DNA of 64,000 nucleotides from Paraburkholderia monticola (GCF_001580545.1 NZ_LRBG01000037.1:186001-250000); one strand, 5' to 3'; positions 52,525-61,921 are shown, counted from the stretch's first letter. Notes: generated by a model not told the origin, from the letters alone. Numbers and translations: made by a program.

Positions 52525-52941
52525 TTAGCGCGGCTTGTAGGCGACCGCCTTGATTTCGATGGCCAGATGCGGATGCGGCAGCTGGTGAACGGCGACCGTC
52601 GTGCGAGCCGGGCCCTCGGCGTCGAAGTACTCACCGTACACCGCGTTATAGCCGCCGAAATCGTTCATGTTGACCAGATACGTGCAGATCTCGACCACAT
52701 CCTTTAGCGTCGCGCCTTCGCTCGCGAGGATGTCGCGAATGTTGTCGAGCACCGCGCGTGTCTGCTCGCGAATGTCGAGCTGCATCGTGCCCATCGCGTC
52801 GGCCTGCGCGCCGGCGATCGTGTTATCGGCGCGGCGCGAGCTCGTGCCCGACACGAACAGAAAGTCGCCGGCACGCTTCAGATGCGGATAGGCGCCACGC
52901 GGGCGGGCTTTTTCGGGCAGCAGTTGGGAAGAAACGGTCAT
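52525..52941 (-). CDS. nbaF: 2-aminomuconate deaminase, RidA family
   Basis: 138 residues, YjgF/RidA fold: GDFLFVSGTSSRR, the conserved Arg in EGPARTTVAV, and HPHLAIEIKAVAY at the end. The family hydrolyses enamine or imine groups. Here it would deaminate 2-aminomuconate to 4-oxalocrotonate, the substrate of the decarboxylase at 42311. Between the semialdehyde dehydrogenase and dioxygenase genes, which supports this reading over a general RidA role. Confidence 0.9.
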   Translation of the reverse strand: MTVSSQLLPEKARPRGAYPHLKRAGDFLFVSGTSSRRADNTIAGAQADAMGTMQLDIREQTRAVLDNIRDILASEGATLKDVVEICTYLVNMNDFGGYNAVYGEYFDAEGPARTTVAVHQLPHPHLAIEIKAVAYKPR

Positions 52942-52948
52942 GAGGTCC

Positions 52949-54448
52949 TCACAGTTTGACGCAGATGGTCGACAGCTCGGAATAAAAATCGAGCGAGTGA
53001 CGGCCGCCTTCGCGACCCAGCCCCGAATGCTTCGTGCCGCCGAACGGCGTGCGCAGATCGCGGCTGAACCAGGTATTGACCCACACGAGGCCGGTGTGCA
53101 TCTGCCGCGACACGCGATGCGCGCGCGCCAGGTTCGTGGTCCAGACGCAGGCGGCGAGCCCGTACGCGCTGTCGTTGACGCGTCGTACCACTTCGTCTTC
53201 CGCGTCGAACGGCGCGATATGACACACCGGCCCGAAGATTTCCTCGCGCACGCAGCGCGCGCTGTCGGGCAGGCCGGTCAGAATGGTCGGCTCGACATAG
53301 GCGCCGCGATCGCGCACGTCGCCGAACTTCGGCGCGCCGCCGCCGGTCACGACGGTCGCGCCTTCATCGACGGCGAGGCGGTAGTACGACAGCACCTTGT
53401 CGCGATGACCGTGCGAGATGACCGGCCCCATGTCGACGTTCGCTTCGTCCGGATAGCCGAGCTTCATCGCCTCGGTCTTCTCCTTCAATGCCGCGACGAA
53501 ACGCTCGAAGATCGGCCGCTCGACGTACACGCGCTCCGAGCACAGGCACACCTGGCCCGCGTTCGTGAAGCTCGAACGGCGCACGCCTTCGACGGCGGCG
53601 TCGAAATCGGCATCGGCGAACACGACGGCTGCATTCTTGCCGCCGAGTTCGAACGAGATCTCCTTCACGTCGTCGGCCACCGCCTTCATGATCGCGCTGC
53701 CGGTGCGCGACTCGCCCGTGAACGTGATGGCCGACACGTCCTTGTGATGCGTGAGCGCCTCGCCCGCGGAGCCCGGCCCGAAGCCGTGCACGAGGTTAAA
53801 AACGCCCGCGGGCACGCCCGCTTCGTGCATCACTTCCGCCAGCAGCGACGCCGACGAAGGCGTCTCTTCCGACGGCTTCACGACCACGCAATTGCCCATC
53901 GCCAGGGCGGGCGCGACCTTCCAGGTCAGCAGCAGCATCGGCAGATTCCACGGCGAGATGATGCCCACCACGCCGAGCGGCTTGCGCACCACGTAGCTGA
54001 ACTGGTCGGAACCATCGGCCGCGCGGCTTTCGAAGATCTCGCCCGGGGTCGTCGAGATCAGTTGCGCGAAGGTGCGGAAATTGGCGACGCCGCGCGCGAT
54101 GTCGAGCGTGCGCGCCTGCTGGACCGGTCGCCCGGTATCGGCGACTTCAGCCGCGACGAAATCGTCGAAGCGCCGCTCGATGCCGTCGGCGATCCGGTTC
54201 AGCAGCGCGGCCCGCTCCTGGACGTCGTAGCGGCTCCACCGGCCCTCGAGCGCGGCGCGTGCCGCGCTCACCGCGCGGTCCACCTCGGCCGTGCGTGCCT
54301 CGCTGACTAACGCGAGCAACTCGCCCGTCACCGGACTGCGATTCTCGAAGCGCGCCTCGCTCGCCACGAACTCACCGCCGATGTAGTGGCGCAGCAAAGG
54401 CGGCGCGCCAGCCGTGGACGAAGAAGGAAACGAAAACGGATAGCTCAT
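52949..54448 (-). CDS. nbaE: 2-aminomuconate 6-semialdehyde dehydrogenase
   Basis: 499-residue aldehyde dehydrogenase. Asn168, Glu267 (FELGGK) and Cys301 (QVCLCSER) lie within one residue of the positions known for the Pseudomonas enzyme. It oxidises 2-aminomuconate semialdehyde to 2-aminomuconate. First gene of the operon that continues with deaminase, dioxygenase, decarboxylase, transporter and hydrolase. The start at 54448 is preferred to 54478. Confidence 0.92.
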   Translation of the reverse strand: MSYPFSFPSSSTAGAPPLLRHYIGGEFVASEARFENRSPVTGELLALVSEARTAEVDRAVSAARAALEGRWSRYDVQERAALLNRIADGIERRFDDFVAAEVADTGRPVQQARTLDIARGVANFRTFAQLISTTPGEIFESRAADGSDQFSYVVRKPLGVVGIISPWNLPMLLLTWKVAPALAMGNCVVVKPSEETPSSASLLAEVMHEAGVPAGVFNLVHGFGPGSAGEALTHHKDVSAITFTGESRTGSAIMKAVADDVKEISFELGGKNAAVVFADADFDAAVEGVRRSSFTNAGQVCLCSERVYVERPIFERFVAALKEKTEAMKLGYPDEANVDMGPVISHGHRDKVLSYYRLAVDEGATVVTGGGAPKFGDVRDRGAYVEPTILTGLPDSARCVREEIFGPVCHIAPFDAEDEVVRRVNDSAYGLAACVWTTNLARAHRVSRQMHTGLVWVNTWFSRDLRTPFGGTKHSGLGREGGRHSLDFYSELSTICVKL

Positions 54449-54591
54449 CTGCGTAGTTCCTGCGTAGAACGGATGCAATGAGTCTAAAAGGCCGTCCCCA
54501 TAAAAAATAATAACGATTTCGTTTGCTGATATTCCATTTTTCTATACCAACGGAGGCCTGCGCCAGGCCGGATCTGGCGAAGCGCGCAGGC

Positions 54592-55578
54592 TCACCCGGC
54601 GATGCGCGCCGCGCTCTCGCGCAGGCACGCGATGAAGCGCTCGCACGCGGGACTGACCTGCCGGTCGGCGCGCGTCGAAAAGCCGACCGCGCCAAAGTCC
54701 GCGGCTTCGCGCAGAGGCACGATCGCGAGCAGCCCCGCGTCGACGAACTGCTGGGCGGCCGCGCGCGGCATCAGCGCGACGCACGCGCGCTCGAGCAGCA
54801 TGCCGAGGTTGGTCAGCATCGACAGCGACTCGACGCGATCCACCGGCAGCGGCAGACCCGCATCCTGGAACAGCTGTTCCGCACGGATGCGCGTCGGCGA
54901 ATCGGCGAGCGGCAGGATCCACGGCAGATTCGCGAGGTCGGCGAATCGCGGCCGTTTCGGCAGCGCGAGTGCGTGACGCGCGCCGACCACCACGCAGATC
55001 GACTCCTGAAACAGCACCTCGTGCTGCAACGGAAACGCGTTCGCAAGCGGCAGCTCGCGCTCGGGCAAGCGGCCGACCACGATGTCGAGATCGCCGGTCG
55101 CGAGCGCGGGAAACAGCTGCGCGGTGCCCGCTTCGCGCACCGTGACGAGCATGCCCGGCGCCTGCTCCTTCAGGAGCCGGATCGCCATCGGCAGCAGTCG
55201 CGCCGACGCGACGATCAAGGTGCCGACGATCAGATGCCCCGCCGTGCCGCCCTGCAGCGCGTTGATCTCGTCGGTGAGATAGCGCAGCTCGGTATTCATC
55301 GATTTCGCGCGACGGCCCAGCAGACGGCCGAGCTCGGTCGGCACCACGCCGCGATTCGTGCGCTCGAAAAGGGGCGCGCTGAAGAACGCTTCGAGTTCCT
55401 GCACGGCCTTGGTGATCGCGGGCTGCGTCATGCCCAGCTCCTTCGCCGCGCGTAGCAGCGAACCGGTATCGATGACCTTCGCGACGAGTATCAGCTGCTG
55501 CAGTTTCAGCTTGCGCGACAGCGAGACGTGCGACAGCTCCGGAACGCGATCAGGCGGGCGGCGTACGTCCTTGTTCAT
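54592..55578 (-). CDS. LysR-family regulator of the 3-hydroxyanthranilate operon
   Basis: 328 residues. Helix-turn-helix residues in LQQLILVAKVIDTGSLLRAA and LGMTQPAITKAVQELE after a 20-residue hydrophilic lead, and a substrate domain with LIVGTLIVASARLLP; close in style to GbpR/PcaQ. Same strand and upstream of the nbaE-like gene, and divergent from the porin at 55807. It likely controls one or both. An AT-rich stretch (54504-54540) containing AACGA-TT-TCGTT lies between it and the operon. Confidence 0.87.
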   Translation of the reverse strand: MNKDVRRPPDRVPELSHVSLSRKLKLQQLILVAKVIDTGSLLRAAKELGMTQPAITKAVQELEAFFSAPLFERTNRGVVPTELGRLLGRRAKSMNTELRYLTDEINALQGGTAGHLIVGTLIVASARLLPMAIRLLKEQAPGMLVTVREAGTAQLFPALATGDLDIVVGRLPERELPLANAFPLQHEVLFQESICVVVGARHALALPKRPRFADLANLPWILPLADSPTRIRAEQLFQDAGLPLPVDRVESLSMLTNLGMLLERACVALMPRAAAQQFVDAGLLAIVPLREAADFGAVGFSTRADRQVSPACERFIACLRESAARIAG

Positions 55579-55806
55579 ATTCGATCTCCTCCAGTGTGCG
55601 TGATCCGCCTGCCGACGACGACAGGCCGATCGCCGCAGATATTACCGTTTCGACTATCCACAGCGGGTCTTTTCATTATTTTTTCCGCGTGGCTCGCTCT
55701 AGATTCTCAGTGCTTTTCGCCCGAGCCTGCCGAAGCAGGCTGCAAGGCAAGCTCGATGTTGCCCGTCATCCACGCTCAAGCGAGCCGATCATAATCAGGA
55801 AAACCG

Positions 55807-56913
55807 ATGAAAAGAACCAGGACCCTAGCCGCGGCCGCGATGGCGTGTGCCGGCGCCGCGACGACACCGCATGCGTTCGCGCAAAGCAGCGTGACGCTGT
55901 ACGGGATCGTCGATGAAGGACTGACGTATACGACCAATCAGAACGGCCACAACAATTGGCAGATGCAAAGCGGCGTGTCGCAAGGATCGCGATGGGGACT
56001 GCGCGGCGCGGAAGATCTCGGTGGCGGCATGCGCGCGATCTTCGTGCTCGAAAACGGCTTCGATCCGTCGACCGGCGCGCTTGGACAGAATGGTCGCCTG
56101 TTCGGTCGCAGCGCTTATGTCGGCCTCGATTCGCGCTTCGGCACACTGACGCTCGGGCGCCAGTACGAGTTCATGACCGACTATGTCTCACCGGTCAGCG
56201 CGCAGGGCCAGTGGGGCATCTACTTCGCGCATGCGGGCGACGTCGACAATCTGAACGGCACGTTTCGCGTGAACAACGCGGTCAAGTACCAGAGCCCGAG
56301 TCTCGGCGGATTCCATCTTGGCGCGCTTTATTCATTCGGTGGGCAACCGGGCTCGTTCGCCACCTATAGCGTCGTGAGCGTCGGCGCGAACTACAGCAAC
56401 AACGGTCCGTTGTATGCCGCGGCCGCTTATACGCACATCAATAGCCCGTATGCGGCCGTGTTCGATTCGCTGCCGAAAAACGCGCTCTATACGCGCTATC
56501 TGCCCAGCGCGACCAGTCAGGAGATTTACGGCGTCGGCGCGACTTATCTCGTCGGCTCGTTCAAGTTCGGCCTGAACGCGACGCGCACCGTGTTTCATTC
56601 CGGACTCGACGGCGCAAACGTCGACTTCAATAATTACGAAGCATGGCTCGGCTACTCCATCACGCCCGCGTTACAGGTGGGTGGCGGCTATACGCTCAGC
56701 GACGTCGACGAACACGCGACCGGCAACAAGCCGCGCTATCAGCAGGCGAACCTGATGCTCGATTACTTCCTGTCGAAACGCACCGACGTGTACGCAATGG
56801 CGGCGTGTCTGACCGGCAGCAGCGGCACGCATGCGCAGATGGACTACGTGAGCGCCGCATCCTCGAATAACCGGCAAGCGTTGTGGCGCGTGGGGATTCG
56901 CCACAAGTTCTGA
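55807..56913 (+). CDS. Outer membrane porin associated with the 3-hydroxyanthranilate genes
   Basis: 368 residues, signal peptide to about residue 25 (HAFAQ), mature SSVTLYGIVDEGLTYTTNQ, GSRWGLRGAEDLGGG and C-terminal VGIRHKF. Closely related to the porin at 12342 over the whole length. Divergent from the LysR gene, so it may be induced with the pathway and admit its substrate. Confidence 0.93.
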   Translation: MKRTRTLAAAAMACAGAATTPHAFAQSSVTLYGIVDEGLTYTTNQNGHNNWQMQSGVSQGSRWGLRGAEDLGGGMRAIFVLENGFDPSTGALGQNGRLFGRSAYVGLDSRFGTLTLGRQYEFMTDYVSPVSAQGQWGIYFAHAGDVDNLNGTFRVNNAVKYQSPSLGGFHLGALYSFGGQPGSFATYSVVSVGANYSNNGPLYAAAAYTHINSPYAAVFDSLPKNALYTRYLPSATSQEIYGVGATYLVGSFKFGLNATRTVFHSGLDGANVDFNNYEAWLGYSITPALQVGGGYTLSDVDEHATGNKPRYQQANLMLDYFLSKRTDVYAMAACLTGSSGTHAQMDYVSAASSNNRQALWRVGIRHKF

Positions 56914-56950
56914 CGTGCCGGTTGCGACGGCAAGCGTGGCTCGAAGACGG

Positions 56951-56972
56951 TAGCAGGCGCAAGCGCCTGCTA
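56951..56972. terminator. Hairpin between convergent porin and SRPBCC genes
   Basis: Perfect 9-bp stem TAGCAGGCG / CGCCTGCTA with a CAAG loop, 37 bp after the porin stop and 11 bp from the end of the convergent gene. No T-run. Confidence 0.45.
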
Positions 56973-56983
56973 TCGGATGCCAG

Positions 56984-57430
56984 TCAGTCCGGAATCTGCG
57001 GCTCGACCAGCCTCGCCAGTTGCTCAAGCGACTCCTGCCAGCCGAGGTAACACATCTCGACCGGAATCATCTCGGGGATGCCTTCCTGCACGATGCTCAG
57101 TTCGGTTCCGCACGACACCGGCCGCAGCGAAACGGTCGTGTGCATCTGACCGGGTAGATTCGGATCGTCGAAATGGTCCGAGTAGCGGATCGTTTCGAAC
57201 GGCACCAGTTCCAGATACTCGCCGCCGAACGAGTGTCCCTTGCCGGAGCCGAAGTTATGAAACGACATCCTGTAGGTGCCGCCGACGCGCGCGTCCATCT
57301 GATGTACATCGCACGTGAAGCCGTACGGCGGCAGCCATTTCGCCATCGCGCCAGGTTCGAGAAACGCGCGATAGATGCGCTCGGGCGTCGTGCGCAGAAC
57401 GCGGTGGAATTTGACGGTTCCGGTAGCCAT
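56984..57430 (-). CDS. SRPBCC (AHSA1-like) domain protein
   Basis: 148 residues. VKFHRVLRTTPERIYRAFLE, AMAKWLPPYGFTCDV and the C-terminal GWQESLEQLARLVEP fit the START-like AHSA1 family, which binds hydrophobic ligands. A general stress or ligand-binding role; no clear link to its neighbours. Confidence 0.87.
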   Translation of the reverse strand: MATGTVKFHRVLRTTPERIYRAFLEPGAMAKWLPPYGFTCDVHQMDARVGGTYRMSFHNFGSGKGHSFGGEYLELVPFETIRYSDHFDDPNLPGQMHTTVSLRPVSCGTELSIVQEGIPEMIPVEMCYLGWQESLEQLARLVEPQIPD

Positions 57431-57585
57431 GATGTGTGCGCCTTTTCACTGGAGGGGTTGAACATACTGTCACGACGGACCGGCGCCGTGGGAATCGACG
57501 TGGGCAAGACCAGGCAAAACCCGTAGACGATGCCGACACGCGCCGTTGCAGCCGCTGCCTTCGCTTGCTGATTCTGTCTGTACGT

Positions 57586-57969
57586 CTATTTCCGCGCGAC
57601 AGGTTGACCGACCACGAAGCGGTGGCCATCCGGCGTCGCGACGACGAATTCGCGCATGCCGTATGGACGGTCCGCAGGCGGCGAAAGAATCAGCGCGCCT
57701 TGCTGGACGAATTCGTCGTGAAGCACGTCCACGTCGTCGACTTCCATGTAGCCGAAGTAACTGTGATCGCCGATCGCCGAAGCCGGCGAGGCGTCCGGGC
57801 ACGAACCGAGCATGATGCGCACTTGACCTCTCGACAGCAGGCGCCAATCGGACGCGTCGGTCCATTCTGCCTGGAAGCCGAGCACATCGCGGAAATAGGC
57901 CGTGCTGCGATCGAGGTCCTGGACGGCGAGGACAAAGGCGAAGGGTTGCAGTGCATTCGAGGTAGGCAT
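57586..57969 (-). CDS. VOC-family (glyoxalase/bleomycin-resistance) protein
   Basis: 127 residues with paired beta-alpha-beta modules: FVLAVQDLDRSTAYFRDVLG and YFGYMEVDDVDVLHDEF, and GMREFVVATPDGHRFVV. Could act as a small-molecule lyase or resistance protein. I take the start at 57969 (GAGAGA site). The frame stays open 24 codons further, encoding a Lys-rich stretch made by a simple repeat, which is more likely an untranslated leader. Confidence 0.82.
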   Translation of the reverse strand: MPTSNALQPFAFVLAVQDLDRSTAYFRDVLGFQAEWTDASDWRLLSRGQVRIMLGSCPDASPASAIGDHSYFGYMEVDDVDVLHDEFVQQGALILSPPADRPYGMREFVVATPDGHRFVVGQPVARK

Positions 57970-57986
57970 GGGAATCTCTCGGGTAG

Positions 57987-58026
57987 TTTGCTTTGGCTTT
58001 GGCTTTTGCTTTTTGCTTTTTACTTT
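57987..58026. repeat. Low-complexity CTTTG/CTTTT tract upstream of the VOC gene
   Basis: About 40 bp of short imperfect repeats, CTTTGG twice and then CTTTT, GCTTTTT and GCTTTTTA. On the minus strand it is an A-rich purine tract just upstream of the VOC ribosome site. Confidence 0.75.
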
Positions 58027-58027
58027 C

Positions 58028-58296
58028 TCGATCTTTGACACTCGTTTAACAGGTGTATCGCGCTCACAGGCGTTTGTTACGCGGCATTACCCTCTCACTC
58101 GCGCCAACTGTTATCGAAGCGCGTCCATTCCCGTCAAACACCCTATTTTCAGCTGCAATGCAGCGCCTCGTTCGTCACGACGTTTGCTTACACTCCGCAA
58201 ATACTTTTCATCGTGCAAACCGTTAGCCTTTGATCACGGCTCGAATGCCAATTCGCCCGAGACGAATCCAACATTCAACTCTTTGCACGACACAAT
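58028..58296. other. Intergenic region upstream of the OmpA-like gene
   Basis: About 270 bp, relatively AT-rich, with no gene. It likely holds the divergent promoters of the VOC and OmpA-like genes. I see no operator that I can name. Confidence 0.35.
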
Positions 58297-59034
58297 ATGA
58301 CAACCACTCGTTTCCGTGACACCACCGGCAACCGCCGTCGTATCGCCATCGGCCTTGCAGCCAGCACCGCGCTCGCCGCCGCATGCTTCGCCGGCATCGC
58401 GCCGGCCGAGGCTCAGGTGATGGTACTCGCACCGCCGACGCCGATCTACGAAGCCGCGCCGGCGCCGCGCGTCGGCTATCAATGGGAGCGTGGCTATTGG
58501 GGCTGGCAGTATGGGCGCTACGTGTGGGTGGCGGGTCATTGGGACACGGTCGAGCGTCGCGCCGGGTATGCTCCGCCGCCTCCGCCGCCCGCTCCCGCCG
58601 CGCAGGTTCAACAGGTCATGCGGCTCTCGGCCGACGCATTGTTCCCGTTCGATCGCGGCGATCTCGCCGATATCCTGCCGGGCGGCCGCTCCGACATCCG
58701 CAAGATCGCGGCGCAGCTGAGCGCCTCGCGTTTTGGACATATCGAAGTGCGCGGCTATACGGACCGTCTCGGTTCGTCCGACTACAACCTGCAACTGTCG
58801 CAACGCCGCGCCGACGCGGTCAAGGCGTTGCTGGTGCAACAGGGTATTCCGGCCGATCGTATCAATGCGCGTGGTCTCGGCGGCCAGGACCCGATCACCC
58901 ACTGCTCCGATGGTCAGGCACGCGACAGCCTCGTCGCATGTCTGCAGCCGGATCGGCGCGTCGAGATCGTCAGCTTCGCGCGCACCGATGATCGCTACGC
59001 GCCGCCGCGTCCCATCGCGATGATGCGGCCATAA
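58297..59034 (+). CDS. OmpA-family protein with N-terminal W-x-x-G-x-W repeats
   Basis: 245 residues. Signal peptide to about residue 39 (PAEAQ), a tryptophan/tyrosine-rich segment (YQWERGYWGWQYGRYVWVAGHW), a Pro run, then an OmpA-like peptidoglycan-binding domain at about 110-240 (EVRGYTDRLGSSDYNLQLSQ, LQPDRRVEIVSF). Likely anchors the outer membrane to the cell wall. Lies 3 bp from the convergent dipeptidase remnant. Confidence 0.88.
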   Translation: MTTTRFRDTTGNRRRIAIGLAASTALAAACFAGIAPAEAQVMVLAPPTPIYEAAPAPRVGYQWERGYWGWQYGRYVWVAGHWDTVERRAGYAPPPPPPAPAAQVQQVMRLSADALFPFDRGDLADILPGGRSDIRKIAAQLSASRFGHIEVRGYTDRLGSSDYNLQLSQRRADAVKALLVQQGIPADRINARGLGGQDPITHCSDGQARDSLVACLQPDRRVEIVSFARTDDRYAPPRPIAMMRP

Positions 59035-59037
59035 CGG

Positions 59038-59595
59038 TCACGCCATCGACGCCTCGAACACTCTCCGATAATTGCCGCCCAACAATAGGTCGGTTTCCTT
59101 CCGCGAGAACCCGGCCGAAAGCAGCGCCGCCCCCAGAGCCGGCAACTGGTCATAGTCGCGGAACACCGGCGGAGAGATGAAGCCGTACATATCGGTACCC
59201 AGCCCCACGTGCTCGATGCCGACGACGTCGACCATCCGCTTGAAACCGTGCGCCATGCCGTCGAGGTCGCGGAACGTGCCCGAACTCGGCCACACGCCGA
59301 TCACGCCGCCCGTCTGCGCGACCGCGCGCGCATGATCGGCCGTGATCAGGCGGCTGCGCGCGCCGGGGTGCGTCGCGAGCGCGGTATGCGATAGCACCAG
59401 CGGCTTCGTCGTGACGGACGCCGCGCGCTTCACCAGATCATAGGTGCCATGCGCGACGTCCACGACGATGCCGAGCGAGTTGCAACGACGCACGACGTCC
59501 GCGCCGAAATCAGTGAGTCCGCCATGCACGGGCGCCTCGGTCTGGATGTCGCCGAGTTCGTTGACGCGGTAGTGCGTCAACTGCAAATGCCGTCG
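59038..59595 (-). pseudogene. Membrane dipeptidase (M19), 5'-truncated remnant
   Basis: About 186 codons matching the C-terminal half of M19 dipeptidases: LTHYRVNELGDIQTEAPVHG, VVDVAHGTYDLVKRAA, LSHTALATHPGARSR and HVGLGTDMYG. Normal length is 320-360 residues, and the N-terminal half with the HxD metal site is missing. Reading upstream, the frame meets TAG at 59596-59598, where the sequence changes. No start codon other than a TTG remains. I read this as a gene cut by a rearrangement. Confidence 0.8.
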
Positions 59596-59768
59596 CTACA
59601 GATCGAAATAAAATCAATCAGTTGCGCCGCTTTGTCTAACTTGTTGACTAAGAAGTGCGGCAGTTTTGGCGCCGGTTTGCGGCCGATTTTCCATTCAAGT
59701 TAGACGGCTCGTGACGCCCCCGGCAGGGAGTTCCCCGTTCGTTGTAAGCGAGGCATTTCGCCTTGTAA
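59596..59768. other. Junction sequence beside the truncated dipeptidase, unassigned
   Basis: About 170 bp of unassigned DNA between the break in the dipeptidase gene and the IS4-type remnant. Base composition is lower in GC than the genes to the left. I could not identify an IS end or target duplication with confidence. Confidence 0.35.
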
Positions 59769-60410
59769 TTACCTCCTTCCTTTTAGCGCAGGCTCATAGC
59801 CGAGCTGAGCGAGCCTGATGACGTTGCGCAGGAGCGGCGGTGCCTGTGAGTCGCGGGGCGTGTCGTGAACGACGCGTTCTGGCAGTTCAATATCAGTCTG
59901 CGTGAACGCGACTCAGTAATAGCCTGTGGCGCCGAGAGACTGAGCATCGTAAGCCAGAACATGCGCCAGCGATGCAGAATATCGATGTCAGCTTCGATAG
60001 ACGGTCTGCGGTACAAAGCCTGGACCCCTCTGCCCTGCAACCCGATTTGAGAATCTTGTGGAAGGTCTCGATCTTCCAGTGCATGGCGTCCCAGTCGAGA
60101 TTCCAGATTGCCTCGGCGCGCGATTGCATCGGCAGATCGGTAATCAGCTTCCATTCAATGCGAGGGCGTCCTGGTGGCAGGTCTCGTTCCTGGGCGTACA
60201 GGACCGCAAGCTGAAGCGCAGGATAGCGGTTCTACCTACTAATTGGCCGCAGTACGGCCATTCGCTGGTAGCGGAGCCTAAGCGTAACCGTAATCGGACG
60301 CTCCTTCGCATCACGAAGCTCGACGCGGTGAAGACCTTCTGCCCCCACAAGCCCGAGTGGTCGATCAAACTCGTGCCATTGCAGATGGGTGACCTGTACA
60401 TTTCATAAAG
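59769..60410 (-). mobile_element. IS4-family transposase remnant, frameshifted
   Basis: On the minus strand three frames carry consecutive pieces of an IS4-type transposase C-terminal half: LRDAKERPITVTLRLRYQRM, then YPALQLAVLYAQERDLPPG and IEWKLITDLP, WKIETFHKILKSGCRAE, then WRMFWLTMLSLSAPQ, then FTQTDIELPERVVHD ending at TAA 59771-59769. Frame changes fall near 60235, 59985 and 59920. The N-terminal half is absent. The piece YxxRWxIExFHK with its Glu is the catalytic region of this family. Inactive. Confidence 0.75.
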
Positions 60411-60889
60411 TGATGCAAGCTGCTGTTTATATGAAAGAAAGCCGGCATTTTGAGTTGTGCGGATAGCGACTGAAATGCACAAGCGATACCAAATAAAATC
60501 AACGGTTTATAACCCGATTCCAGACGGGGCATTTTGTCATTTGCGGAAATGCTGAAGACAGAAATGCCCAGCCGTTCACGTATTCACAGAGCGAGGAGCG
60601 TGACGGCCCTCCCTCCCGCTAAAACCATCTCGAACATCGAGCATCAAAATACGACCTCGGTACGGATACCGTCATCGATACCGTGCGAACTCCTGACGCC
60701 GCAAATGACAGGTTCCGGGATGCAACCGACTCTCGCCCCGCCGAGTTGGTCGGCAAGTCATCGGCCAAAGCTGCCTCTTGGGCGGCCTGGGTTCTATGAT
60801 AATCATGTAGCCGGCCTCCTCGCCGCGGTTCAGCCGCAGCGGGTTTAAAGTCAGTTTGCATAACTCACTTTGAGCCTCAGGAGACCGAC
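60411..60889. other. Intergenic / decayed DNA between IS remnants
   Basis: About 480 bp with no readable gene on either strand and a lower GC content than the rest of the window. Open frames here carry no recognisable motif. It probably represents decayed mobile DNA. Confidence 0.4.
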
Positions 60890-61174
60890 ATGAAATATTG
60901 TGGCATAGATCTGCACTCCAACAACTGCGTGGTAATCGTGAGCGACGAGCAGGACCGCGTTGTGTACCAGAATAGGCTACCCAACGACCTCAGGCAGATC
61001 GCTGCAGGGCTCGAGCCGTATCGGCCCGAACTAACAGGGGTGGTCATCGAGAGCACGTACAACTGGTACTGGCTGGTAGACGGACTGATGGACGCGTCGT
61101 CCAAAATGCCCCGGATCTTGGGAAGCAGCCTGACGTGCTGTCTGATAGGATCCAGACGACTGTTCTGCGCTTGA
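60890..61174 (+). mobile_element. IS110-family transposase, N-terminal fragment
   Basis: The first roughly 70 codons, MKYCGIDLHSNNCVVIVSDE, the RLPNDLRQI piece and VIESTYNWYWLVDGLMDA, are the N-terminal DEDD domain of an IS110-type transposase, with its first Asp in GIDLH and Glu in VIEST. Full proteins have 300-400 residues. After about 61100 the family match stops and the frame ends at 61174. A GGAG site precedes the ATG. Truncated and inactive. Confidence 0.8.
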
Positions 61175-61648
61175 TGGCGTTCTGGGCACGGTGGAGCTTC
61201 CGTGCCGGAGCAACAACGCACTCGCAGGGGCGAGCAGCGCAGCGTTGACCGCATCGGGATACAAACTGCCATTGCCGGGGCACGGCGCCACGCTAGCGCG
61301 CTGGGGTGACCTGGCAACGATCGCCGGGCCGCATCGCACGCGGACGCGCTTGCGATTCTTTCCTAATCTGGCCCCGCACCGCATTCCTCGATGAATGCGA
61401 GCCAGAGTGAACGGCCGTCGAGGCTATCAATGATGCAAGCTACGCCCCCACCGGGCGCTAGGCATAGCGGTACTTTCGCTAGCGCATCTTGGAAGGCGGC
61501 TGCTACTCCCTGCTCAATGTTCAGGATGAGATCGGGCGCCTACCGACGACAGAAATTTTCCGATGGCTTGTGCTTACCTGCCGATCACGGGTATGAACAG
61601 TCTGGAATCTTCGGGCGATGGTATCCCCAGCTAAGTGCAGGTCTACGT
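61175..61648. other. Unassigned DNA after the IS110 fragment
   Basis: About 470 bp without a convincing gene. Several short frames overlap on both strands, none with a known motif or ribosome site. Probably part of the same decayed island. Confidence 0.35.
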
Positions 61649-61921
61649 TTACGACGCGATTGATTCGATGTCCGGAGCGTATAGGCAACCGTCGATGAAA
61701 GTGTGCGCCCGCCGCTCCGCATATGAAAATGCCTCTTCAGCTGACAAGAAATCAAGCTGTTGCGGAAGGCTGGAGACTGCCGTTGTGGGCAGGTCTGACG
61801 AAAGAATAGACCAGGAGACGGAGTACCGAAGCTCCTTGCCATTAAGTGAGACGACATTGTTCGCTACGACCCGGACGTCAATTGTGAATCCGCGATACGC
61901 CGCACAGGACTGGCTTTGCAT
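61649..61921 (-). CDS. Hypothetical small protein
   Basis: 90 residues from the ATG at 61921. It has an even composition with AAYRGFTIDVRVVANN, then SLNGKELRYSVSWSILSSDL, and a C-terminal FLSAEEAFSYAERRAHTFID helix, a pattern like short Burkholderia hypothetical proteins with an EEA-x2-YA-x-RRA-x4-ID ending. No function can be given. It is the only frame in this stretch with a protein-like amino acid pattern. Confidence 0.5.
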   Translation of the reverse strand: MQSQSCAAYRGFTIDVRVVANNVVSLNGKELRYSVSWSILSSDLPTTAVSSLPQQLDFLSAEEAFSYAERRAHTFIDGCLYAPDIESIAS

